Part shown: positions 1 through 7,160 of the stretch, in pieces
Layout of the letters: the number at the start of each line of letters is the position of its first letter
How positions within the stretch are numbered: the stretch's first letter is position 1
DNA from: a candidate division CSSED10-310 bacterium
GTDB lineage: Bacteria; CSSED10-310; JAFGJC01
DNA: 64,000 nucleotides
Reading direction: 5' to 3'
Assembly (NCBI GenBank): GCA_016927905.1
Contig: JAFGLW010000011.1
Location: 62,001 to 126,000, forward strand
The notes under the pieces: model-generated
Told to the model about the DNA's origin: nothing
What the model saw: the letters and a program-made list of their open reading frames with translations, nothing else
Databases searched by the model: none
Program-made: the position numbers and the translations under genes

Positions 1-140
1 CCGGGCAGTTTACCTGCGTGATGCATCTTGCCCCGTGTGACGATTTCGGCAGATCCCCAATGCGCGACAAGAAAATTCTCCATGGCCGGCCGATCGGCAT
101 TGATCACCCGACGGATACCCGATGAAAGAATCAGGTTCAT
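1..140 (-). CDS. GNAT family N-acetyltransferase, N-terminal part only
   Basis: The reverse strand opens with ATG at 138-140 and stays open for 46 codons to the window edge. The peptide starts IRRVINADRPAMENFL after eight residues and continues with EIVTRGKMHHAGKLPG. The pattern of an acidic/basic N-terminal strand-helix followed by a VSRG-like strand and a hydrophobic LPG turn is typical of the first third of GNAT acetyltransferases. The acetyl-CoA binding motif would lie outside the window, so substrate cannot be judged. It starts 15 bases after the stop of the PEBP gene on the same strand, so the two probably share a transcript. No good ribosome-binding site precedes this ATG. Truncated by the window, not necessarily by nature. 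Confidence 0.6.
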   Translation of the reverse strand, partial: MNLILSSGIRRVINADRPAMENFLVAHWGSAEIVTRGKMHHAGKLP

Positions 141-155
141 TTCGTTGTCAGGCTG

Positions 156-701
156 TCATTTTCGGCTGTAGCGGCCCATGAGCGTGGTCTGAGCGAGAAT
201 GTGGTTTTTGATGGCGGTTTCGACCTGGGATTTCGATTGTCTTGCCGGCAGGCCGGGGTCCGTATCCAGGGCGTAGAGTCTGAAAAAGTACCGGTGAGTT
301 CCACTTGGAGGGCAGGGACCGCCGTATCCGATCCGTTTCCAGCTGTTCAGTCCGTGAGTGCCGACCGACGGTATCGTCTCCTCCGGAGCCACCCCTTCCG
401 GAAGCGCTCTGGTTTCGACAGGTATGCCATATAGGATCCAGTGGTCCCAGGTACCGACCGGGGCGTCCGGATCGTCCATGATCAGCACGTAACTTTTTGT
501 CCCGTCCGGAGGTTCAGACCAGGACAGCGGCGGTGAAAGGTCTTTTCCGTCACAGGAATATTTGACCGGTATGGATCCCCCCTCGGCAAAAACGCCGCTT
601 GCAAGCGTGAATTTATCGGACTCGGCCGATTGAGCAGCTTTTCTTCCCGGCAGAAAACTCATGGCAAACAGTGCCGGCAGCAAGATTCCCATCAGACGCA
701 T
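156..701 (-). CDS. YbhB/YbcL-family (PEBP, Raf-kinase-inhibitor-like) secreted protein
   Basis: 181 residues from the ATG at 699-701, which follows a GGGAGG ribosome-binding site; an upstream in-frame TTG lies inside that site and is rejected. Residues 1-25 form a signal peptide (MRLMGILLPALFAMSFL then GRKAAQSAE), so the protein is exported. The rest carries the PEBP core: the strand with DDPDAPVGTWDHWILYGIP, and YGGPCPPSGTHRYFFRLYAL near the ligand pocket. Length is normal for bacterial YbhB/YbcL proteins plus a leader. Bacterial members have no agreed biochemical role; ligand binding in the phosphatidylethanolamine-binding fold is the family property. Family call is secure, function unknown. 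Confidence 0.92.
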   Translation of the reverse strand: MRLMGILLPALFAMSFLPGRKAAQSAESDKFTLASGVFAEGGSIPVKYSCDGKDLSPPLSWSEPPDGTKSYVLIMDDPDAPVGTWDHWILYGIPVETRALPEGVAPEETIPSVGTHGLNSWKRIGYGGPCPPSGTHRYFFRLYALDTDPGLPARQSKSQVETAIKNHILAQTTLMGRYSRK

Positions 702-936
702 GGAACACCTCCCCAATCCCTGTTGAGATATTTCGTGGAACGAGTCATACCGATCCGGGTTGAAGTATCTTTCGCATATTTCACTCCAAGTATATCAGAA
801 ATCATCCAATCCGGGTAGTGTCAAAGCCCGTCTCTTTTGGAATCCGGGAAATCTTTCGTTTTTTTTCTGATCGCGATGTGCACGAGTGGACACAAATACA
901 TTGTCGATTCTTCTTTCGGCACCCGGTTACGACTGG

Positions 937-942
937 TATAAT
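937..942 (+). promoter_or_regulatory. -10 element for the peptide ABC importer
   Basis: A perfect TATAAT lies 25 bases before the ATG of the substrate-binding lipoprotein. The matching -35 region (around 913-919) is a poor match, so an activator or an alternative sigma context is possible. It sits just upstream of a strong AGAAGGGAGAG ribosome-binding site. Confidence 0.4.
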
Positions 943-967
943 TCGGACTTCGAGAAGGGAGAGAATC

Positions 968-2527
968 ATGATTTTCCGGCCGATGAGCCATTCAGGTCTG
1001 CTTTTTGTTTTGTTTGCGCATGCGTTTTTCATGACCGGGTGCACCGGAAACGGGCGTGATCCCATGCAGGCCAACGAAATGGTGATCGGTTTCAGCGCCC
1101 GACCGAAATCACTTGATCCCCGGCTGTCCACCGACCTTGCTTCCGCGCGTGTTCAGCAGCTGCTGTACAATTCGCTGGTTAAAAAGGACATCCATTCCAA
1201 TCTGGTACCCGACCTGGCGGAGCGATGGGAGATGCCCGATGATGTCACATACCGGTTTTTTCTTCGGGAAAACGTGCGGTTTCACGATGGGACAATCCTG
1301 ATGGCTCGGGATGTCAAGGCCACGTTCGATGCCATCCTGAGCGATGAGCTGGGTTCACTGAAACGGGCGGCATTCGAGAAAATCGCCTCTATTGAGATTG
1401 AGAACGATCACCAGCTTGTGTTCAGAACCAGCGAACCGTTCGCTCCGTTTCTGATCAATCTCGTCCAGGGAATACTCCCCGCCCGGGAAGCGTTCAAGCT
1501 GGATCAGGCGGACCGGATCGAGCCGGTGGGCACCGGTCCGTTTTTGCTCGAGGAGCGACAGGGGGAGGAATATCTGGTGCTGAAGGCGTTTGAGGATTGT
1601 TTCAGCGGATCTCCCCGGTTGGACAGGATCATTATCCGGGTCATTCCGGATGATACCATCCGGTTGATGGAGCTTGAAAAAGGAACCATCGATTTTCTCC
1701 AGAACAACATTCCACCCGATTCAATTCCCCGGATCGAACAGAATCCCCGGTTCGAAGTTGTGAGCGCGCCGGGAACTTCGATTTATTACCTGGGATTCAA
1801 CTTCCGCCTGGACTACCCGCCCAGGGACCGGCGGGTCCGGCAAGCGCTGGCACTGGCTTTGAACCGGGAGGACATCATCCGGCATTTGCTCGGCGGCAAT
1901 GCCAGCCCGGCCACCGCTGTTATTCCAGAGAATCACTGGGCATACAATCCCCGGGTCGAACAGGTCCCTTTCCGCCCGGATCATGCGCGCGAGCTTTTGG
2001 AGGAAGCCGGTTATCCGATCCGCGACGGAAGTCGGTTTTCCATTCAGTTCAAATGCTCCCAGAACAAGCAGAGCCGGCGGCTGGCGGAGGTTATCCAGGC
2101 GCAATGGGCGCAAATCGGTGTTCAGACGGATATCCGATCTCTCGAATGGGGCACATTTTACGACGATATTCTCAAAGGCAATTTCGAATCGTACATATTA
2201 TCCTGGGTGGGGGTCACCGATCCGGACATCTATTATTCTCTTTTTCATTCACGAAGCATTTCACCCAACGGCCGCAATCGGGGTCAGTTCCAGTCGGAAG
2301 CGATGGATATTCTTCTGGAACGGGGAAGGCGGATCATCGATCCGGATCTGAGGATGGAGGTATACAGTGAAGTGCAGGAACTGGCAGCCCGGGAATTTCC
2401 GTACATCAATCTCTGGCATACACACAACATTGCCGTGATGGATCACAGGCTGCAGGGGTACCGGATGTATCCTGCCGGCGATTTTGATTCCATGGCGGTA
2501 ATGTGGTGGATGAGACCTGGAGACTGA
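968..2527 (+). CDS. ABC transporter substrate-binding lipoprotein (SBP family 5, peptide type)
   Basis: 519 residues. The ATG at 968 is chosen because it follows an AGAAGGGAGAG site and begins a lipoprotein signal ending in the lipobox MTGC (Cys25). An in-frame extension up to 818 has no signal-peptide sense. The mature protein has the family-5 layout: SARPKSLDPRLSTDLAS near the start, VPDLAERWEMPDD, YRFFLRENVRFHDGT, GTGPFLL, and a C-terminal LSWVGVTDPDIYYSLFHS segment. Such proteins capture oligopeptides, dipeptides or similar substrates in the periplasm and deliver them to DppBC-type permeases. The permease gene starts two bases after the stop. The ligand cannot be predicted from sequence. 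Confidence 0.93.
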   Translation: MIFRPMSHSGLLFVLFAHAFFMTGCTGNGRDPMQANEMVIGFSARPKSLDPRLSTDLASARVQQLLYNSLVKKDIHSNLVPDLAERWEMPDDVTYRFFLRENVRFHDGTILMARDVKATFDAILSDELGSLKRAAFEKIASIEIENDHQLVFRTSEPFAPFLINLVQGILPAREAFKLDQADRIEPVGTGPFLLEERQGEEYLVLKAFEDCFSGSPRLDRIIIRVIPDDTIRLMELEKGTIDFLQNNIPPDSIPRIEQNPRFEVVSAPGTSIYYLGFNFRLDYPPRDRRVRQALALALNREDIIRHLLGGNASPATAVIPENHWAYNPRVEQVPFRPDHARELLEEAGYPIRDGSRFSIQFKCSQNKQSRRLAEVIQAQWAQIGVQTDIRSLEWGTFYDDILKGNFESYILSWVGVTDPDIYYSLFHSRSISPNGRNRGQFQSEAMDILLERGRRIIDPDLRMEVYSEVQELAAREFPYINLWHTHNIAVMDHRLQGYRMYPAGDFDSMAVMWWMRPGD

Positions 2528-2528
2528 A

Positions 2529-4553
2529 GTGGCTGAATTTGTCTTCCGCCGAATTATCCTGGTCATCCCGGTGGTTCTGGGCGTCTCGCTGCTTGTATTC
2601 TTTCTGATCCATTTCATTCCCGGAGATCCGGCCGTTCTGATTCTGGGTGAATCGGCGCAACCGGCGGATATCGCCCGGCTGCGGCATGAACTGGGCCTTG
2701 ATGAGCCTCTTCTGCATCAGCTGGGTTCATTTTTGGGCGGGATATCGCGGTTTGATCTGGGTACGTCGCTGCACCGGTCTGTTCCGGTATCGATGATACT
2801 GCTGCAACGTTTTCCCGCGACCATTGAGTTGACGGTGGTCAGCCTGATAACGGCTTTATTGATCGCATTTCCGCTGGGGATCATCTCCGCGGTCCGTGCT
2901 CGAACCATTTTCGATTCGGGATCGATGTTTTTCGCATTGCTGGGTGTATCCATGCCCAATTTCTGGCTGGGACCCCTGCTGATTTTACTGTTTTCGATCA
3001 AACTCGATCTGCTGCCGGTTTCCGGCCGGGGTGACTGGACAACGTACATATTGCCGGCGGTCACGCTGGGAACCGCCTTGGCGGCTATACTGACCCGGAT
3101 GATCCGGTCCAGTCTGCTCGAGGTCATCCAGCTTCCATACATCACCACGGCCTATTCCAAGGGATTGACGCCGGTCCGGGTGATTCTGAAGCATGCGCTT
3201 CGAAATGCACTCATCCCGGTTGTTACCATCATCGGTTTGCAGTTCGGAGCCCTGCTGGGGGGATCGATCATCACCGAAACGATTTTTTCCTGGCCGGGGA
3301 TCGGGCGGGAACTGATCGAGGCGATTCAGGGAAGAGACTATCCGGTGGTTCAGGGGTGTGTTCTTCTGATTTCGCTTGCCTATGTTCTGGTGAACCTGGC
3401 AACCGATATGCTTTACGGGTTTCTGGATCCGCGGATCCAGCTGGCGGTCAGACTCGACCATTCGCGCCGGGCTGAAGCGTCTTTTTTTTCGCGGATCTTC
3501 AAACACCGCAAATTTATTCTCACGGCATCCGGTATTCTCCTGGCTGCCGCGTGGCTATCCGGTACGCCCGGTATCCGGATAAAGGTATCTCAGGCGGCGG
3601 GACTCATCTGGTCAGCTGTGCAGGTGCTTCCTGCAGTTACGGAATCCCATATCGATATGATTCTGCAGATGGGTATTGTGCTGCTGATTCCGATTGCCAT
3701 GCTGATCTGGCACAGGTCCGATCCGCGATCCTGGAGAAGGTTCGCGCGGACCCAGACAGCCTGGGCGGGACTGGGGATATTTTGTGTTTTTCTGATCGTC
3801 GGTCTGTTTGGTCCCCGGATGGCGCCTTATGATCCACTGGATCAGAATCTGGAACGCCGCCTGGAATCTCCGAGTGCGGAGCATTGGATGGGTACGGACG
3901 AGATCGGGAGGGATGTGTTGAGCCGGGTTCTGGACGGCACCCGGATATCGGTCAAGGTCGGATTGATCGTGACCCTGGTATCGGCTTTTGCGGGGACACT
4001 GATCGGAATGGTATCCGGTCTGGCAGGCGGTTGGGTTGATGAGATGGTGATGCGGGTTGTGGACATTTTACTGGCGTTTCCCGGCATACTTCTGGCGATT
4101 GCGCTGGTGGCGGTACTGGGACCGGATATCAACAATGTGATCCTGGCGTTGTGCCTGATGGGGTGGGTGGGATTCGCCCGGTTGGCCCGGGCCCAGGTGT
4201 TGAAGGCGCGCGAAGAGGAGTATGTGGAATCGGCACGGGCTCTCGGTTCATCGGCATCCCGTTTGATCACCCGGCATCTTCTGCCAAACATCATCGCACC
4301 GATTGTGGTGCAGGCCACGCTGGGAATGGCCGGCGTGATTGTCGCGGAAGCCGGCCTGTCGTTTCTGGGGCTGGGCGTTCAGCCGCCCACACCAAGCTGG
4401 GGCGGTATCCTGAATTCAGGTGTGGATTTTTTCATGGAGGGACCGCACATGACCGTTTTCCCGGGACTGGCGATCATGGTCGTGGTCATGGGACTGAATT
4501 TTTTCGGTGACGGCCTCCGGGACGCTCTGGATCCCAGGGCGCAGCAGTCCTGA
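2529..4553 (+). CDS. Fused DppB-DppC-type ABC transporter permease
   Basis: 674 residues from a GTG start. Two complete peptide-transporter permeases are in one uninterrupted frame. Residues 1-305 match the DppB/OppB type: first helix, FIPGDPAV, EAA-like loop near 204-225 (AYSKGLTPVRVILKHALRN), and the typical end YGFLDPRIQLA. Residues about 325-395 are a linker with two predicted membrane segments. Residues 410-674 match the DppC/OppC type: APYDPLDQN, HWMGTDEIGRDVLSRV, EAA loop near 565-588 (YVESARALGSSASRLITRHL), SFLGLGVQPPTPSWG and DGLRDALDPRAQ. In most bacteria these are separate genes. No ATPase (DppD/F) gene follows, so the energising subunits must be encoded elsewhere. Strictly co-transcribed with the binding protein. 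Confidence 0.93.
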   Translation: MAEFVFRRIILVIPVVLGVSLLVFFLIHFIPGDPAVLILGESAQPADIARLRHELGLDEPLLHQLGSFLGGISRFDLGTSLHRSVPVSMILLQRFPATIELTVVSLITALLIAFPLGIISAVRARTIFDSGSMFFALLGVSMPNFWLGPLLILLFSIKLDLLPVSGRGDWTTYILPAVTLGTALAAILTRMIRSSLLEVIQLPYITTAYSKGLTPVRVILKHALRNALIPVVTIIGLQFGALLGGSIITETIFSWPGIGRELIEAIQGRDYPVVQGCVLLISLAYVLVNLATDMLYGFLDPRIQLAVRLDHSRRAEASFFSRIFKHRKFILTASGILLAAAWLSGTPGIRIKVSQAAGLIWSAVQVLPAVTESHIDMILQMGIVLLIPIAMLIWHRSDPRSWRRFARTQTAWAGLGIFCVFLIVGLFGPRMAPYDPLDQNLERRLESPSAEHWMGTDEIGRDVLSRVLDGTRISVKVGLIVTLVSAFAGTLIGMVSGLAGGWVDEMVMRVVDILLAFPGILLAIALVAVLGPDINNVILALCLMGWVGFARLARAQVLKAREEEYVESARALGSSASRLITRHLLPNIIAPIVVQATLGMAGVIVAEAGLSFLGLGVQPPTPSWGGILNSGVDFFMEGPHMTVFPGLAIMVVVMGLNFFGDGLRDALDPRAQQS

Positions 4554-4560
4554 GATCTTC

Positions 4561-6213
4561 TTATCTTATCTTCAATGTAAACCGATTGTTAAACTTCTTT
4601 TCCGCCACGCTGACTGCCGCAGTATATTCCTGGATATTTCCAATCGCGTTCAAAGCGGACTTGACATGATCCGGATTGAGATCCTTGGGGAAAAATATCC
4701 GGTAGCTGTTAACCAGGTTGGCGAGGGAACCTGCGAGTTCCTCGATATTCAGATATTGGAATCCGGCCAGTTGTCCGCGCTGAATTGAATCCCGCAACTG
4801 GAATCGGTCAGCCTGCATCAGGTTTTCACTCCGGGAATTGAAGGCATCCCAACTCTCCTTAACGCCATCCAGGGAGGTTGAAAACAAAATCAAATTTTCG
4901 GTGATCACGTAACCGGGGGCCAGATTGGGGCCCAATGGCAACGGGATATGGCGGTATGTCAGATTTTCAAAGTCGGCTGTCTGGAATTCGACGTGTTTTT
5001 CGGCCAGTTTAGCCTCGATCATCCGCTCGATTTTTTCCATGGTTTTCAATGCTGTTTCCCTGTCCGTGATATTGATGCCTGCCACCAGTTGAGGGAAGGG
5101 GAACATGCCCTGGCTGTTGAGGTTGTGAAATGCGATGAATATTCCCCGGCCCAGAATCGGCTGGAGTTCCTGCTCGAGATCGATGGAAGTCTTCGATTTG
5201 AATGCGGTAATAAAATCCAGCCAGTACGTCTTGCTGTCCCGCGAACCCGCCTGAATGACATCTCGCTTCTGGAGCTCCATCAGTGCGGGCCAGTTCACGG
5301 AGGCGGCGGAAGCCCCGATTGTATTCGCCGGGATCCAATTCACCAGGGAAGCATCCAGCCCGTTCTCGAGGACTTCGGTCAGCGGGAGATCTTCCACTGT
5401 CATGATGTTCGATACGGCTTCGAATCCTGTTTCGGTCAGATCGACTCCGACGATCACCTTGTCGATGTATTCGGTTGAGTATTCCTGGTCCATGCCCTTT
5501 CTGGACATGACTTTCTGCATGATGGATCGCAACTGGGTCATGTCGACCAGAATTCTACCGTCATAATCCTGAACCAGGTTCTGAGCTCTCTGGAACTGTT
5601 CTGTGGATGAAAAGTTGTCCAATTCGCGCCGGATGACCGAGGCAGCATTCTTGGCCAGATCCAGGGATGTGGCGCAGATTAACTGATTGTCGCGGAAGAA
5701 ATATACAAGATTCGTGCTGTTCTGAATCGGCAGGAACGTGAGGTCGAAATTCTTGAAACGGTGTGTTTTGATCTCCGACGTATTCAGTTCTTTGTGCACG
5801 GTATCCAGAACCCGGACAGCCGTCGCCTTGTCGTCCAGATCCATGATCATGATGGCGTTTACATATGGAAATCCCGGATACAGGGCGATATCCACGCGAT
5901 TGCCCAGAAAGGTCATGAGGGTCTGTTTGTTCAACGGAATCCCGGATTCCCTGCCGTCGGTTTCCAGCCTGGTTTTGATGGCTTCCAGACGGTTCCGGAT
6001 CGCCGGGTCCTGCCACAGATCCAGTTTGAGAAGGTCCTGAAACAGCCGGGTCGATGAGAATCGTTCCCAGTTTTCAGCGAGGTTTTCCTTGCATATGTAG
6101 ACCATTGCGCCTTCCGGAATGGGAGGTGTCGGTTTCGTTTTGGGATGGCAGGCTGTCAATATGCATCCCAGCAGGAGCCATGCAACGCAGTTGATCATTC
6201 GATTCGTTTTCAT
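4561..6213 (-). CDS. Large lipoprotein, DUF3352-like
   Basis: 550 residues. The ATG at 6213 follows an AGGGAGAA site. Residues 1-22 are a lipoprotein signal with lipobox LTAC (Cys22), so the protein is anchored to a membrane facing the periplasm. The body has features I associate with DUF3352 proteins: a start like PEGAMVYICKENLAENWERF, a NRVDIALYPG segment, MDLDDKATAVRVLDTVHKEL, and a later repeat of this layout (GINITDRETALKTMEKIERMI near 375-395). The two similar halves suggest an internal duplication. The family has no known biochemical role. It lies 132 bases downstream of the sigma-like gene on the same strand and converges closely with the ABC permease gene. Family assignment is from memory of motifs and moderate. 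Confidence 0.7.
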   Translation of the reverse strand: MKTNRMINCVAWLLLGCILTACHPKTKPTPPIPEGAMVYICKENLAENWERFSSTRLFQDLLKLDLWQDPAIRNRLEAIKTRLETDGRESGIPLNKQTLMTFLGNRVDIALYPGFPYVNAIMIMDLDDKATAVRVLDTVHKELNTSEIKTHRFKNFDLTFLPIQNSTNLVYFFRDNQLICATSLDLAKNAASVIRRELDNFSSTEQFQRAQNLVQDYDGRILVDMTQLRSIMQKVMSRKGMDQEYSTEYIDKVIVGVDLTETGFEAVSNIMTVEDLPLTEVLENGLDASLVNWIPANTIGASAASVNWPALMELQKRDVIQAGSRDSKTYWLDFITAFKSKTSIDLEQELQPILGRGIFIAFHNLNSQGMFPFPQLVAGINITDRETALKTMEKIERMIEAKLAEKHVEFQTADFENLTYRHIPLPLGPNLAPGYVITENLILFSTSLDGVKESWDAFNSRSENLMQADRFQLRDSIQRGQLAGFQYLNIEELAGSLANLVNSYRIFFPKDLNPDHVKSALNAIGNIQEYTAAVSVAEKKFNNRFTLKIR

Positions 6214-6249
6214 GTTGTTTCTCCCTGGTTTTCAAGATACATCCGAATC

Positions 6250-6279
6250 ATGATAGCATTGATGGGAATTTGAAGTAAA
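6250..6279 (-). promoter_or_regulatory. Possible promoter of the DUF3352-like lipoprotein gene
   Basis: On the reverse strand TTTACT (6274-6279) and TATCAT (6250-6255) are separated by 18 bases. The predicted transcription start would be about 30 bases before the ATG at 6213. The -10 differs from consensus at one base, the -35 at two. It would let this gene be expressed separately from the sigma-like gene upstream. Confidence 0.35.
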
Positions 6280-6345
6280 ACGTATAAAATTATCACCCGG
6301 TACCCCGATGATATCCGGTGCAAATTCCAATGCTTGATTTCAGTT

Positions 6346-6837
6346 TCAGGCAATCCCGTACAGTTTTCGGATCCGTTTCAGGTGATGAGACACATTGGCG
6401 GCCGTGAATCCCATCTTATCGCCGATTTCGCGCCAGGTGAATCCTTCAGCCAGATATCTGAGGACCTGTTTCTGCACTTCACTGAGTCTTCGGTCCAGAA
6501 GCTCGATTTCAGCTTTCAGACCGGCGTCGGTGGGGATGCAGGTCGCCATCTGTTCCATTTCTTCCTGCTTTTTTCTCAGGATTTTTTTCAGGCAATCGAG
6601 CAATCGCCACCTTGCGAATTTCAAAAGGTATTCCGATGAGGAGCCGATGTTGATATTGACCCGGTCCAATCCCTCTATGACTGCCATGAAGGCTTCCTGT
6701 TTGAGGTCATCCAGGTCGAGTCCGTTCACCCATTCGTACCGTCGCACGATCTTTTCCAGTCTAGGGGTCAACAGCACCAGAAGCTCTTCACGAGCTCTTT
6801 CGTCTCCCGCGCCTGCGCGCCGCACCAATTCGTTCAT
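6346..6837 (-). CDS. Small sigma-70-family RNA polymerase sigma factor-like protein
   Basis: 163 residues; ATG at 6837 preceded by GGGAGG. Residues 15-95 resemble sigma region 2 (LTPRLEKIVRRYEWVNGLD, DLKQEAFMAVIEGLDRVN, then a basic LLKFARWRLLDCLKKILRKK segment). Residues 115-161 form a region-4-like helix-turn-helix (LSEVQKQVLRYLAEGFTWREIGDKMGFTAANVSHHLKRIRKL). Region 3 is missing, so it is sized like an ECF factor. Without a partner anti-sigma gene it could also be a phage-like or non-canonical regulator. It is transcribed from a strong promoter 230 bases upstream with a 21-codon ORF between. Region 2 is divergent enough that true sigma activity is inferred. Confidence 0.8.
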   Translation of the reverse strand: MNELVRRAGAGDERAREELLVLLTPRLEKIVRRYEWVNGLDLDDLKQEAFMAVIEGLDRVNINIGSSSEYLLKFARWRLLDCLKKILRKKQEEMEQMATCIPTDAGLKAEIELLDRRLSEVQKQVLRYLAEGFTWREIGDKMGFTAANVSHHLKRIRKLYGIA

Positions 6838-6927
6838 GCCAGCCTCCCATACTACCGTGACATTTTTCGTCGGCGGGGAAGCGGCACGCCCGATGGATAT
6901 TTTCGGATGAAAAAAGAAATTCCCGGG

Positions 6928-6993
6928 TCAGGCTTGCTTGAGGGCGTGGCGTTCCCTGCCGCTGCGTCGATTAATGCTTTCGATCATCAACAT
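6928..6993 (-). CDS. 21-residue ORF with a strong ribosome-binding site upstream of the sigma-like gene
   Basis: On the reverse strand AAGGAGGG lies seven bases before an ATG that opens a 21-codon frame ending in TGA. The peptide starts MLMIESINRRSGRERHAL and is strongly basic. It lies in the leader between a near-consensus promoter and the sigma-like gene, ending 90 bases before that gene. No similarity is recognised. It may be a regulatory leader peptide or a real small protein. A perfect Shine-Dalgarno sequence at the right spacing is the only positive evidence. Confidence 0.4.
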   Translation of the reverse strand: MLMIESINRRSGRERHALKQA

Positions 6994-7065
6994 CGACAGC
7001 CCTCCTTGAGCAAAATTTCAGAAGCTACTTATTCCAAGCACAAAAATACCTCCATGCTTTCACAT

Positions 7066-7094
7066 AATATAGCCTCTTCCGGTGCAAATGTTAA
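7066..7094 (-). promoter_or_regulatory. Near-consensus sigma-70 promoter for the small ORF and sigma-like gene
   Basis: On the reverse strand TTAACA (7089-7094) and TATATT (7066-7071) are separated by exactly 17 bases; each hexamer differs from consensus at one base. Transcription would start near 7059 and give a leader of about 220 bases to the sigma-like gene, passing through the 21-codon ORF. The 7095-7160 stretch that remains before the divergent membrane-protein gene shows nothing else. Confidence 0.6.
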
Positions 7095-7160
7095 ATCTTT
7101 TTTTAATCCGCCCCGCGTACCGGTTGCCTTGAGTCACTCGAGTCAATAAACTGACGGAAT

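Noticed and set aside
6907-7149. Forward 80-codon open frame upstream of the GT-C-like gene
   Set aside because: It runs over the reverse-strand promoter and small ORF, has no ribosome-binding site, and its composition looks random.
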